In this document: positions 30,763 through 40,521 of the stretch, piece by piece
How positions within the stretch are numbered: position 1 is the stretch's first letter
How the letters are laid out: each line of letters starts with the position of its first letter
Assembly (NCBI GenBank): GCA_020249825.1
Contig: JADCEX010000073.1
Coordinates: 1-64,000, forward strand
Source: Roseomonas sp.
GTDB lineage: Bacteria > Pseudomonadota > Alphaproteobacteria > Acetobacterales > Acetobacteraceae
DNA length: 64,000 bases
Reading direction: 5' to 3'
The notes under the pieces: generated by a model
The model's input: the letters and a program-made list of their open reading frames with translations, nothing else
Told to the model about the DNA's origin: nothing
Databases searched by the model: none
Made by a program: the position numbers and the translations under genes

Positions 30763-31716
30763 ATGCAAATCGGTTTCAACGCCCCAACTGCCGGCCCGCT
30801 CGCGACGCCTGAGGCGATTACGCGGCTTCTCCAGGGCGGTGAGGCCATGGGCTATGCCTATGCTACCTTCAGCGACCATGTGGTGATCCCCACCGATATT
30901 CACGCCATCTACCCCTATTCGGATAATGGCGAATTCCCCGCCGGCGCGCGCGGCGCGCGGCACGAACAATTGACCGAGGTGATGTTTGCCGCCGCACGCA
31001 CCACGAAGCTGCGGCTGGTAACTTCCGTGATGGTGGTGCCGCATCGCCCGGCGGTGCTGACGGCGAAAATCCTGTCCACGATTGATATATTCTCCAACGG
31101 CCGGCTGACGCTTGGCATTGGTGCGGGCTGGCTGAAGGAGGAGTTTGAGGCGCTCGACGCGCCGGATTTCGCGGCGCGCGGCAAGGTGACGGATGAGTAT
31201 ATCCTGGCCGCACGGGAATTATGGACCGCGGACGATCCGCGCTTTCAGGGCGAGCATGTCAGCTTCGACAAGATCAGCTTTGAACCCAAGCCCGTGCAGC
31301 CGGGTGGCCCGCCGATTTGGGTGGGGGGTGAAAGCGGCCCGGCGCTGAGGCGCACCGCGCGGTTGGGCGATGCATGGTATCCCATCGGCACGAATCCGGC
31401 TTTTCCGCTGGATAGCCTGGCCCGCTACAAGGCTGGCGTTGCCAAGCTGCGCCGCTTGACTGCCGAAGCCGGGCGCGACCCGGCTACTGTTGGGCTTTCA
31501 CTCCGCGTGCAAAAATTTGGCGCCGAATTGCCCGCCCTGGCAGGCGATGGGGAACGGCATTTGTTTTCCGGCAGTCCAGAGCAGATTGTGGAAGATATCC
31601 ACGCGCTGCGCGCGCTGGGTGTCTCGGCGATTGATTTCAATTTTCTCGGCTCCAGCGTTGAGAAAGTGCTGGGGCTGATGGAAGAATTTCGCACTTCAGT
31701 GATGGAAAGGATCTGA
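30763..31716 (+). CDS. LLM class F420-dependent oxidoreductase (TIGR03619-like)
   Basis: MQIGFNAPTAGPLATPEAITRLLQGGEAMGYAYATFSDHVVIPTDI...TLGIGAGWLKEEFEAL. Confidence 0.85.
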   Translation: MQIGFNAPTAGPLATPEAITRLLQGGEAMGYAYATFSDHVVIPTDIHAIYPYSDNGEFPAGARGARHEQLTEVMFAAARTTKLRLVTSVMVVPHRPAVLTAKILSTIDIFSNGRLTLGIGAGWLKEEFEALDAPDFAARGKVTDEYILAARELWTADDPRFQGEHVSFDKISFEPKPVQPGGPPIWVGGESGPALRRTARLGDAWYPIGTNPAFPLDSLARYKAGVAKLRRLTAEAGRDPATVGLSLRVQKFGAELPALAGDGERHLFSGSPEQIVEDIHALRALGVSAIDFNFLGSSVEKVLGLMEEFRTSVMERI

Positions 31717-31719
31717 CCC

Positions 31720-32748
31720 ATGCGCCTTGGCATGACGCTTGGCATGACCGGCACCATTGATATGGCGCTGGTGCTGGAAGCCGAAAGGCTTGGTTTCACC
31801 ATGGTTTGGTGCGGTGAAAGCTACGGGACGGATGCGGTGACGCCAATCACTTGGGTGCTGGCGCAAACCACGAAAATCAAGGCAGGCACGGGCATTATGC
31901 AAATGCCGGCGCGCAGCCCGGCTTGTGCGGCTTCAACGGCGCTGACCTTGCAATCCCTTTCCGGGGATCGCTTTTTGTGTGGGGTTGGGCCTTCCGGGCC
32001 GCAGGTGGTGGAAGGATGGCATGGGCAGCCCTATGGCAGCCCGATTGTGCGCACGCGTGAGTATATAGACATCATGCGCGCCATCATCGCGCGCGAAAGG
32101 CCCTTGGAATATCAGGGCACGCATTATCGCATTCCCTATGATGGGCCGGATGCCACGGGGCTCGGCAAGCCGCTGAAGAGCATTCTGCATGGCAAGCCGA
32201 TGCGCTTTTACTGCGCGTCCATCACGCCGGGCGGCATGCGGCTTGCTGGTGAAATCGCCGATGGCAATTTGCCAATTTTCATGTCGCCGGAGAAAGCTGA
32301 TCTGGTGGTAAAGCCAACGCTGGAAGGTATGGCGAAGGCTGCTTCACCGCGCGCCTTAAGTGATTTTGATATCGCACCCTATACGAAAATAAGGGTCGGC
32401 GATGATCTGCAAGCCTGCCGCGATTCCGTGAAGCCGGAATTGGCGCTTTACATCGGCGGCATGGGCGCCATTGGCAAGAATTTCTACAATGATTATTGCA
32501 AGCGCCTGGGTTTTCCTGATGCCGCAGTCGCGATCCAAAAGGCGTTTCTGGCCGGGCATCGCAAGGAAGCGCTCGCTGCCGTGCCGGATGCGTTGGTGGA
32601 TGAAATCGCCTTGGTCGGCCCCGCGGATCGCGTGCGCGCGCGGTTGCGCGATTGGCAGGCAGCAGCAGGAGAAGGCAAGCTGAATACGCTGGTGCTGACG
32701 GGTGCGACGCAGGAAGCGCTGCGTCTGGCCGCCGAGACAGTGCTTTAA
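31720..32748 (+). CDS. LLM class F420-dependent oxidoreductase (Rv3520c/TIGR03559-like)
   Basis: MRLGMTLGMTGTIDMALVLEAERLGFTMVWCGESYGTDAVTPITWVLAQTTKIKAGTGIMQMPARSPACAA. Confidence 0.85.
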   Translation: MRLGMTLGMTGTIDMALVLEAERLGFTMVWCGESYGTDAVTPITWVLAQTTKIKAGTGIMQMPARSPACAASTALTLQSLSGDRFLCGVGPSGPQVVEGWHGQPYGSPIVRTREYIDIMRAIIARERPLEYQGTHYRIPYDGPDATGLGKPLKSILHGKPMRFYCASITPGGMRLAGEIADGNLPIFMSPEKADLVVKPTLEGMAKAASPRALSDFDIAPYTKIRVGDDLQACRDSVKPELALYIGGMGAIGKNFYNDYCKRLGFPDAAVAIQKAFLAGHRKEALAAVPDALVDEIALVGPADRVRARLRDWQAAAGEGKLNTLVLTGATQEALRLAAETVL

Positions 32749-33596
32749 GATACAGAACGTATCAGTGCCGCCCAGCGATCAAGCTGCGGCAGGATCTCAT
32801 CGCGCTTGGCGGAAGCCAGGCTAAGGACCACCCGCGCAACGCCAAGATCGCGGTCCGCCAGCAGCGCGTCGCGGTCTTCCTTCACGCCCCAAATGGTGAT
32901 GGGCAAATCCTCATCGCGGCGCCCGGCTTCGGCGACCAATTGGCGGAATTGCGGGATCAGCGCACCGACATCGGCATAGTGCTTGCGCACACGATGCGGC
33001 ATCCAGCCATCGCCATAGCGCACCGCGCGCTTGGCACCCCAGGGGAAGGCGCCACCCACAATGATTGGCGGATGCGGCTTTTGCAGTGGCTTCGGCCCGG
33101 TTTCCATCGGTGTGAAATTGACGAATTCGCCGGTATAGCTTGGTTGCGCTTGGGTCCAGATCACCTTCATCGCTTCAATGCGTTCGCGCGCCAGCTTGTG
33201 GCGCGAGGCAAAGACGGTGCCGTGGTTTTCAATCTCATCCTGGTTCCAGCCATTGCCGACACCAAACAGAAAGCGCCCGCCTGAGATATGATCAATCGTC
33301 GCGACCGCCTTGGCGGTCTGGATCGGGTCGCGCTGCACCACCAGGCAAATGCCTGTTCCCACAAGCAAGTTTTTGGTGGCAGCCGCGGCAGCGGTGAGTG
33401 TCACAAAAGGATCCATCACCTCATAATATTCGCGCGGCAGGACGCCGCCGCCCGGATAGGAAGCTGTGCGCGCCAGCGGAATATGGGAATGTTCCGGCGC
33501 CCAAAGACTGTCAAAACCGCGTTCTTCCAAGGCCACGGCCAATTCGCCGGGCGACATGGAATAATCGGTGAAGAACATGGCGGCGCCGATTTTCAT
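32745..33596 (-). CDS. LLM class F420-dependent oxidoreductase (TIGR03619-like)
   Basis: MKIGAAMFFTDYSMSPGELAVALEERGFDSLWAPEHSHIPLAR...FLFGVGNGWNQDEIENHG. Confidence 0.85.
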   Translation of the reverse strand: MKIGAAMFFTDYSMSPGELAVALEERGFDSLWAPEHSHIPLARTASYPGGGVLPREYYEVMDPFVTLTAAAAATKNLLVGTGICLVVQRDPIQTAKAVATIDHISGGRFLFGVGNGWNQDEIENHGTVFASRHKLARERIEAMKVIWTQAQPSYTGEFVNFTPMETGPKPLQKPHPPIIVGGAFPWGAKRAVRYGDGWMPHRVRKHYADVGALIPQFRQLVAEAGRRDEDLPITIWGVKEDRDALLADRDLGVARVVLSLASAKRDEILPQLDRWAALIRSVS

Positions 33597-33714
33597 GTGA
33601 TCATTCCTTCCTGGTCAGGTGGAAGGCTGGCCCGCTGCGACGCGGCAGGCAAGCCCTGCACCCTTGCCGAAAGCCAGCGGCGCCCCCAAAGAAGATCGCG
33701 AAAGGAACCTCGCA

Positions 33715-34608
33715 ATGCTGCCAAGCCATGGACGCTATAGCTACCACCCCTGGCGGGACCGCGCGTCCTATGCCTGGCCGGGTGGGGCGAAGCTTGCGGT
33801 CTATCTCGGCCTCAATCTGGAACATTTTGCCTTTGGCGAGGGCCTGGGCGCGGAATTGGCGCCCGGTGGGCCGCAGCCCGATGTGCTGAATTACGCGTGG
33901 CGGGATTACGGGAATCGCATTGGTGCTTGGCGGCTGCTTGAACTGTTTGATGAAATGCGGATGCCGGCGACGGTGTTGCTGAATAGCGCCATGTATGATT
34001 ACGCGCCCGAATTGGTCGCTGCGCATCGCGCGCGAGGTGATGAATTCGCAGGCCATGGGCGGACCAATTCGGAACGCCAATCCATTCTGCCGGAAGCCGA
34101 GGAAGCCGCGCTGATCGCTGAAAGCAGCGCCGCCATCACCAAACATGAAGGCAAAGCGCCGCGCGGCTGGCTTTCGCCCTGGATTGCGGAAAGCAAAACA
34201 ACGCCTGATCTGCTGGTGGAAGCGGGCTATCGCTATACGCTCAATTGGTGCGTGGATGATGCGCCGATCTGGATGCAGACCCGCGCCGGCAAGCTGCTTG
34301 CCATTCCCTATCCGCAGGAGGTGAATGACATTCCCTCGATCATTGGGCGCAAGGATGGCGCCGAGTATTTCGCTGAAATGATCATGGATGATTTTGAGGA
34401 AAGGCGCCGGCAGATCGCCGATGGCAAGCCGCAAGTGATGGGGATTGCGCTGCATCCCTATCTGGTGGGTCAGCCCTATCGGATGCGTCATTTGCGGCGC
34501 GCGCTGGCGCATATCGCCGCGCGGCGTGGTGATATCTGGATCACCACCGCAGGGGCGATTTATGATCATGTTCTGACGCTGCCCAAGGGCAGCATTCCGG
34601 GGGAATAA
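33715..34608 (+). CDS. Polysaccharide deacetylase family protein (PuuE-like)
   Basis: MLPSHGRYSYHPWRDRASYAWPGGAKLAVYLGLNLEHF...MPATVLLNSAMYDYAPELVAAHRARGDEFAGHGRTNSE. Confidence 0.85.
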   Translation: MLPSHGRYSYHPWRDRASYAWPGGAKLAVYLGLNLEHFAFGEGLGAELAPGGPQPDVLNYAWRDYGNRIGAWRLLELFDEMRMPATVLLNSAMYDYAPELVAAHRARGDEFAGHGRTNSERQSILPEAEEAALIAESSAAITKHEGKAPRGWLSPWIAESKTTPDLLVEAGYRYTLNWCVDDAPIWMQTRAGKLLAIPYPQEVNDIPSIIGRKDGAEYFAEMIMDDFEERRRQIADGKPQVMGIALHPYLVGQPYRMRHLRRALAHIAARRGDIWITTAGAIYDHVLTLPKGSIPGE

Positions 34609-34609
34609 G

Positions 34610-35137
34610 ATGCGCCGTCTTTTGCTTGTTGCGTTGCTGGCGCTTGGCGCCTGCGCCACCCAACCTGGGCCGAATACGCCCGCCACCGTGGGGCAGGTGG
34701 ACCTCGCCCGCTATGCCGGGCTTTGGCATGAAGCGGCCCGCTTCCCAACCAGTTTTCAGGATAGCAGCCGCGTTCGCTGTGAAGCGGTGACGGCGCAATA
34801 TACGCTCCGCCCCGATGGTGCGGTGGATGTGCTCAATCGCTGCCGCAACGCCGCCGCCGATGGCGCGATGCGCAATGCAACTGCCATTGCGCGTAGCGCG
34901 AGCCCAGGGAATGACCGGCTGCGCGTCAGCTTCTTCTGGCCCTTCTTTGGCGATTACTGGATTATTGGGCTTGATCCTGATTACCGCTGGGCCGTGGTGG
35001 GCGCGCCGCGGCGGGATTTTCTTTGGGTATTGTCGCGCACGCCAGTGATGGCGGAAGCGGATTACGCGGCGGCGGTCGCGATTGCGCGGCGGGAAGGGTT
35101 TGCGGTGGAGAGGCTGCAACGCACGGTGCAGCCGTGA
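34610..35137 (+). CDS. Lipocalin family lipoprotein (Blc-like)
   Basis: Lipobox LLALGACATQ; VDLARYAGLWHEAARFPTSFQDSSRV; YWIIGLDPDYRWAVVGAPRRDFLWVLSR. Confidence 0.88.
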   Translation: MRRLLLVALLALGACATQPGPNTPATVGQVDLARYAGLWHEAARFPTSFQDSSRVRCEAVTAQYTLRPDGAVDVLNRCRNAAADGAMRNATAIARSASPGNDRLRVSFFWPFFGDYWIIGLDPDYRWAVVGAPRRDFLWVLSRTPVMAEADYAAAVAIARREGFAVERLQRTVQP

Positions 35138-35143
35138 AGCGCC

Positions 35144-35986
35144 TCAGCCCAATTCAAAACTGGTGATGCCGTAGATCCGCGCGAGCGGCAGCGCGGGTGC
35201 GGGGCCGGCATACATCCGCGCGGTTTCAAAGGCGGGGGCCATGCCCGCATCCTGCGCCATCGCAATCGCTTCAGTATTCGGTTCAGGTACATCCAGAAAA
35301 ACCGGACCGGCCGGCGCCTTGGCGAGTAGCGCCGCGAAAACCCTACGGGCCGCTTCGGGCGTTTCGGCGAAAAGCGGGCCTATCTTCGAACCCTCGCGGC
35401 AGGGGCGCAGCACACCGAGCGCTTGCACACCCGCCGCACCCATAAGCGCAAGGGCGATATGCCCTGGTGCGGTCAGCCATTGGCGCAGAAATGCCTCTCG
35501 CTGCGCGGGAAAATAACGGCGATCAAAGGCGGCGATCTGCTGGAAGGTCAGGCGTGACGCTTCTACTGGTGGCGGTCCCGGCTGCGCGGTGTTCAAGGGC
35601 GCGGCGGCGCCAAAGCGAATATTGCGATGCAGCAAGGAAAAGCCGGATTTCCGATAATTCGCCTGCTGCGCCACCACGCCATCCAGACCAATCACGCGGT
35701 CCTGCAACCGCGCCATCGCCGCGCGCCACAAGGCCATGCCATGGCCTTTGCCGCGAAATTCCGGGCGCATCAGGTAAAAGCCGATAAAGCCAAAGGCAGC
35801 GCCATAATCTGTCGCTGAAATGCAGCCAATCGGTTCATCATGCCATGTCGCCACAAGAAAGGCGCAGGGATCCGCAGCGTGGAAGCATCCGGCATCAGCA
35901 AGGCCAGGGTTCCAGCCCTCAGCGGCGGCCCAATCCAGCGCCAGGCCAATCTCGCCGGGCGTCATGCTGCGGATCCCAAGGCTCAT
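35144..35986 (-). CDS. GNAT family N-acetyltransferase
   Basis: AFGFIGFYLMRPEFRGKGHGMALWRAAMARLQDRVIGLDGV; two-domain GNAT. Confidence 0.85.
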   Translation of the reverse strand: MSLGIRSMTPGEIGLALDWAAAEGWNPGLADAGCFHAADPCAFLVATWHDEPIGCISATDYGAAFGFIGFYLMRPEFRGKGHGMALWRAAMARLQDRVIGLDGVVAQQANYRKSGFSLLHRNIRFGAAAPLNTAQPGPPPVEASRLTFQQIAAFDRRYFPAQREAFLRQWLTAPGHIALALMGAAGVQALGVLRPCREGSKIGPLFAETPEAARRVFAALLAKAPAGPVFLDVPEPNTEAIAMAQDAGMAPAFETARMYAGPAPALPLARIYGITSFELG

Positions 35987-36783
35987 CCCCCAGCCTCCGC
36001 CACTTGGCGCGGGCGCCAGATCGCGTCATGCGTCACGCGCGCCACGGGGCGTGTGTTATTCGCCAGCACCAGCGCTTCAATCGTCACAATCCGATGCCCC
36101 TTGCGGTCACTATTGGCGGTGATGCGCCCGCGCGCGGTCAAGCTTTCACCCAGCCGCGCTTCGCTGTGAAAGCGCAGCTTGCTGCCAATATGAATCCAAG
36201 GCCCCAACACGACATTTTGCGTGAGCAGCCAATTGCACATGCGCAAGATCAGGCCGGGATGGGCAAGGCCCTGTTCGGCATAAAGCGGCGCGGCTTCACG
36301 CACATCGCGCAGATAATCGGTCAGCACTTGCGGTGTAAGTTCCAACACGCGCGTGCCAAGCCAAAGCCCAGGGGCAAGGCTTTCATCACTCGCCTTCGGG
36401 CGTGTTTCGGGCGGTGAAGCGGCGTGCCAATCAGCTAAATGCACTTCTTCCGGCGGCGTTTCCGGCAGGCGCGCAAAGCCGGTGGCACAGCCAATCCCTT
36501 CGCTTTCTACCGAAAGCGCTAGACCATCAGCTTCGGGCGTCGCGGTAACGGTTGCGATGCGCCCATCATAGACCGGCTTTTGGAAGCCAGCGGAAATCTC
36601 TCCCCGACGCAAGAAATCTCGCCCCCATTGCTCTACGGCTGGGTGGCAGCAATAGGCGAAAACCTCGACCCCCGGCACCAGCCCGCCGGTGAAGCCAAAG
36701 CGTTGTGCCGTCGCATCATCATGAATGCGATTTTCGGAAGCGTGGGAGAGGTTATAGGCCTCAACCCGATAGGTCATGCTCAT
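35983..36783 (-). CDS. Hotdog-fold (MaoC-like) protein
   Basis: MTYRVEAYNLSHASENRIHDDATAQRFGFTGGLVPGVEVFAY...HPGLILRMCNWLLTQNVVLGPWIHIGSKLRFHSEARLGE; overlaps GNAT gene by 4 nt. Confidence 0.6.
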   Translation of the reverse strand: MSMTYRVEAYNLSHASENRIHDDATAQRFGFTGGLVPGVEVFAYCCHPAVEQWGRDFLRRGEISAGFQKPVYDGRIATVTATPEADGLALSVESEGIGCATGFARLPETPPEEVHLADWHAASPPETRPKASDESLAPGLWLGTRVLELTPQVLTDYLRDVREAAPLYAEQGLAHPGLILRMCNWLLTQNVVLGPWIHIGSKLRFHSEARLGESLTARGRITANSDRKGHRIVTIEALVLANNTRPVARVTHDAIWRPRQVAEAGG

Positions 36784-36842
36784 GCCATCAACCCTATCAG
36801 GCTTCGCGCGCCTTGCCATGGGTGCCCATGACCTGGGCAGGG

Positions 36843-37595
36843 TCAAAGATGCCCTTCGCGCCGGAAGGAATAATGCCTTCCATTGCCGATGATCAAGTGA
36901 TCATGCAGCACAATGCCCAGCATGGTCGTAGCCTGCCCAATCTCGCGCGTCATCTCCACATCCGCCCGCGAAGGGCTGGGATCGCCGGACGGGTGATTAT
37001 GCACCAGAATCAGCGCTGTTGCCTGCAATTCCAAGGCACGGCGCACCACTTCGCGCGGATAGACCGGTGTGTGATTGACCGTGCCCTTGGCCTGCGCCTC
37101 ATCGGCGATCAGGCGGTTCTTGGCGTCCAGAAACAGGATGCGGAATTGCTCGATCCTCTCCCGCGATAAGGCCGCGTTCAGATAAGCCAGCAGCTTTTCC
37201 CAATTGTTCAGCACCGGGCTTTCGCGCACTTCTTCCCGCGCCAACCTCAGCGCGGCGGCCTGAATGCAGCGGAGCGCGGCAATGCCCGCCTCCCCCAGGC
37301 CTTCGATCTGGCCGAGTTCCTGCACCGGCGCGCTGATGGCACCCGCAAAGGACCCGAAGCGTGTCAGCAAGGCGCGGGCGATGGGCTTGGTATCGCGGCG
37401 TGGCAGGGCCAGAAACAGCGTCATTTCCAGCAATTCATGATCGAGCAGCGCATCTGGCCCGGCGCGCAGCAGTTTTTCGCGCATGCGGGCGCGATGCCCC
37501 AAATGGCCGGGGGGAGCCTCGGCCGCATCGGTGACAAGTTCAAGCCCTGGCAGGGCGCTGGCCTCAGCGAGGCCCCTAGTCTTACGGATAGCCAT
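36843..37595 (-). CDS. radC: RadC family JAB-domain protein
   Basis: JAMM motif HNHPSGDPSPSRADVEMTREI; LGHRARMREKLLRAGPDALLDHELLEMTL; start could be 37622. Confidence 0.9.
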   Translation of the reverse strand: MAIRKTRGLAEASALPGLELVTDAAEAPPGHLGHRARMREKLLRAGPDALLDHELLEMTLFLALPRRDTKPIARALLTRFGSFAGAISAPVQELGQIEGLGEAGIAALRCIQAAALRLAREEVRESPVLNNWEKLLAYLNAALSRERIEQFRILFLDAKNRLIADEAQAKGTVNHTPVYPREVVRRALELQATALILVHNHPSGDPSPSRADVEMTREIGQATTMLGIVLHDHLIIGNGRHYSFRREGHL

Positions 37596-37662
37596 ATTCC
37601 AACCTGTTCGCCCCTGCTTCATGCGCGAAACTGGATGGATAAATAAAACCTATAGTAGAAAT

Positions 37663-38061
37663 TTACCAGCCAAAAACAACTCGCCCCATGATCCGCCCAG
37701 GCAATAGGGTGAAGGCCCCCGTGACCAGTAGCGCGCCCAGATAAAGCCCAATCATGGACCTGCGATGCGCCCCGATCCGCCCCCGCCGCGCCAGGAAGAC
37801 TGCCACCGCCAAGCCACAAAGGGTGAAGGCCGAAAGCCCATGGATCCAGCTGAAATGGCCCGGTCCGGCAACCCCGGTAATGCCGAAGGAAGACAGCGCC
37901 ACAAACGCCATCAGCACCACCCAGCACCACCCGAGCAGACGATGCGCGCCGGTGCCCTTGGGGCTGATGAATTGCACCAGGCCAAGCACAATAGCCGCCA
38001 AAGCCGCTGCCACATGCGCCTGCACCAGCCAGGGTGCGGCCAGCAGCGGCGCCAGACTCAT
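37663..38061 (-). CDS. Small four-TM membrane protein (DUF2306-like)
   Basis: VQAHVAAALAAIVLGLVQFISPKGTGAHRLLGWCWVVLM...IGAHRRSMIGLYLGALL. Confidence 0.7.
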   Translation of the reverse strand: MSLAPLLAAPWLVQAHVAAALAAIVLGLVQFISPKGTGAHRLLGWCWVVLMAFVALSSFGITGVAGPGHFSWIHGLSAFTLCGLAVAVFLARRGRIGAHRRSMIGLYLGALLVTGAFTLLPGRIMGRVVFGW

Positions 38062-38864
38062 CCGCTATAAGGCGGCTTATGCAGGCTCTTGGGCGATAGG
38101 GTGAAAATCTCCACCCCATTCTCTGTCACGCCAACCATATGTTCGAATTGCGCGGAAAGGGACCTGTCGCGTGTCACCGCGGTCCAGCCATCATCCAGGA
38201 TCTTCACCTCGGGCCGGCCGGCATTCACCATGGGTTCCACGGTGAAGAACATGCCGGGCTTCAGCTTCGGCCCTTCGCCGGGGCGGCCGAAATGCAGGAT
38301 ATTGGGCGGTTCGTGGAAGTGCCGGCCAATGCCATGGCCGCAAAAATCCCGCACCACGCTGAAGCGGTGCTTTTCCACATGCGCCTGAATGGCATGCCCG
38401 ATATCACCCAATGTCGCCCCCGGACGAATGGCGGCAATGCCCTTCATCATCGCGTCATAAGTGACATCCATCAGCAACCGGGCCTTGGTGGAGGCTTCCC
38501 CCGCCGCATACATGCGGCTGGAATCGCCATGCCAGCCATCCAGGATAACGGTGACATCAATATTGATGATATCGCCATCCGCCAGCACACGGTCCCCCGG
38601 AATGCCATGGCAGACCACGTGATTGACCGATGTGCAGGAAGATTTGGTGTAGCCGCGATAGCCAAGGGTCGCCGGAATGGCACCGCGTTTCACCATGAAA
38701 TCATGGCAAATCTGATCAATCTCCCCGGTCGAAATCCCGGGGCGCACATGCGCCGTGATCATATCAAGCGCCTCTGCCGCAAGCTGCCCCGCGCGGCGCA
38801 TGGCGGCGAAATCCTCAGGCTTGTGGATGGTGATACGGCTAGATTCGCCGCCCTGCTGCTCCAT
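38058..38864 (-). CDS. map: Type I methionyl aminopeptidase
   Basis: ITIHKPEDFAAMRRAGQLAAEALDMI...GYTKSSCTSVNHVVCHGIPGDRVLADGDIINIDVT...FCGHGIGRHFHEPPNI. Confidence 0.96.
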   Translation of the reverse strand: MEQQGGESSRITIHKPEDFAAMRRAGQLAAEALDMITAHVRPGISTGEIDQICHDFMVKRGAIPATLGYRGYTKSSCTSVNHVVCHGIPGDRVLADGDIINIDVTVILDGWHGDSSRMYAAGEASTKARLLMDVTYDAMMKGIAAIRPGATLGDIGHAIQAHVEKHRFSVVRDFCGHGIGRHFHEPPNILHFGRPGEGPKLKPGMFFTVEPMVNAGRPEVKILDDGWTAVTRDRSLSAQFEHMVGVTENGVEIFTLSPKSLHKPPYSG

Positions 38865-38929
38865 GGGGTCTCAAGGCTCGTGAATGTTGTCAGCCCAAAA
38901 TGCGCTGTGGGGCGGCAGGATGCAAGGCT

Positions 38930-39817
38930 TCACTCGGGCTTGCCGGCTTTCTCGCCGGTGCCGATTTCTGTCGCGCCCAAGGCATCCGCCAGCCGCGCAG
39001 TCGCACTCCCCGGCCGTGCCGGCTTTTGCTGCGTGGGGGAGGGTGCCCAGCCGGTCAGCACCAAAAGCCGAAGCGGCAGGTCAACCTCAGCGCCGCCAAG
39101 CCGCGCCGCTGCCATGGGGAATAGTGCACGGGGCGGTGTTCGCCCATCCCGCGCCAGCACGGCATTCGCCTCACCGGCGGCGCGGAGGTCAGCAAAAATC
39201 CGAAAGGCGGATTTGTAGCGGATCGCCATTTCTTCGGCATCCGCAACCGGCAGCGCAAAGCCCGCGCGCTGCAAAAGCCCCGCCCCATCGCGCAACTCCG
39301 GGAAGGGGGAAATGCGGGGCGATATGCCGCCGCGCAGCTCTGTTTCTGCTTCGGCCAGCGCCGAACGCAGCGCGCCAAAGCTCGGCAAGCCGGGCAGGCT
39401 CGCCAGGAATAGCCCATCGGGGGCGAGTGCGCGGCGGATTTGGATCAGTGCCCCCGGCAGGTCATTCACCCAATGGAGCGAGAGCGAGGCGACAATCAGA
39501 TCAAAAGCGCCTTCGGCAAAGGGCAGGAATTCCTCATCCGCCGCGACGGCCAGGCCCCCGCCGCGCGCCGCCATGGCCGGCGCCAGGTCCGCCGAGACCA
39601 CAAAGGGTATCCCCCGCGCAGCAAGCTTCGGCGCCACAAAGCCGCGCCCGCCTAGATCAAGCGCGAGGGTGAAGCGCCGCGTGGTGTCATCCAGCCGATC
39701 CAGCAGCCTATCCGCCGCATCCTCCAGAATTGGCGCCACCTGGTCCACACTGGCCACCGCGCGGGCACGGCGGCGCGCGACAAGGGCTCGGTCAAAGACG
39801 CGCATCTGGTCGGTCAT
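38930..39817 (-). CDS. SAM-dependent methyltransferase (BioC/NDUFAF5-like)
   Basis: MTDQMRVFDRALVARRRARAV...LALDLGGRGFVAPKLAARGIPFVVSADLAPAM...FDLIVASLSLHWVNDLPGALIQIRRALAPDGLFLAS. Confidence 0.87.
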   Translation of the reverse strand: MTDQMRVFDRALVARRRARAVASVDQVAPILEDAADRLLDRLDDTTRRFTLALDLGGRGFVAPKLAARGIPFVVSADLAPAMAARGGGLAVAADEEFLPFAEGAFDLIVASLSLHWVNDLPGALIQIRRALAPDGLFLASLPGLPSFGALRSALAEAETELRGGISPRISPFPELRDGAGLLQRAGFALPVADAEEMAIRYKSAFRIFADLRAAGEANAVLARDGRTPPRALFPMAAARLGGAEVDLPLRLLVLTGWAPSPTQQKPARPGSATARLADALGATEIGTGEKAGKPE

Positions 39818-39899
39818 GGCGCCTTGGGATGCACCCTGTTTCCCAAGCGCGCAAGACGGGGTAGGGTTTTCTCTGAATTTGCCATTGGAGGAAAAAACC

Positions 39900-40514
39900 A
39901 TGAACGCATCTGATGTGAAGGCCGCCCGCGCCGCTGCTGTCGCTTCCACCATTGACCGCATTCGCGCCATTGAACGGGCCCAAGGTGTCAGCCGTTCTTC
40001 GCTTGAAGCCATCAAGCAGGAGCTGATGGGCCTCGCCGCGCAGGAGCATCTGTTCCCTTCCAGCGAATTCCCCCCGCCGCCGAATGGCGAAAAGGGCAGC
40101 CGGCGCTATATGTTGCAGGAAGATGAGAATAATCTTTTCGCGCTTTATCTGAATGCGCTCAATCCCGGCAATGAAACCAAGCCGCATGACCACACCACCT
40201 GGGCCTGCGTGGTGGCCGTGGATGGGCAGGAACTCAACAAGGTTTATGAGCGTTTGGATGATGGGTCAGACCCCACGCGCTGCGAATTGCGCCTGCGTGA
40301 GGAAATCATGGTGGAACCGGGCCGCGGCATTGCGCTGCTGCCGGAAGATATTCATTCCATCCACACAACGGGCAGCGTGCCGACGCGGCATTTGCACATG
40401 TATGGCCTGGCGTTGGAAAAGCTGGATGACCGCAAGGCTTTCGATGCCGAAACCGGCGAGGTGAAGCCCTATAACAAGAATTTCATGGCGCCGACCGCCG
40501 CCCCCAAGGGCTGA
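39900..40514 (+). CDS. Cysteine dioxygenase-like cupin protein
   Basis: NPGNETKPHDHTTWACVVAVDGQELNKVYERLDD...LLPEDIHSIHTTGSVPTRHLHMYG; start refined from 39312. Confidence 0.8.
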   Translation: MNASDVKAARAAAVASTIDRIRAIERAQGVSRSSLEAIKQELMGLAAQEHLFPSSEFPPPPNGEKGSRRYMLQEDENNLFALYLNALNPGNETKPHDHTTWACVVAVDGQELNKVYERLDDGSDPTRCELRLREEIMVEPGRGIALLPEDIHSIHTTGSVPTRHLHMYGLALEKLDDRKAFDAETGEVKPYNKNFMAPTAAPKG

Positions 40515-40521
40515 TCCCGCC

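Noticed and set aside
28332-30848. Full-length 838-aa ORF start for fbiC
   Set aside because: Residues before MARVLDRLERTP look non-homologous and overlap the divergent promoter/LLM gene; internal start 30692 preferred.
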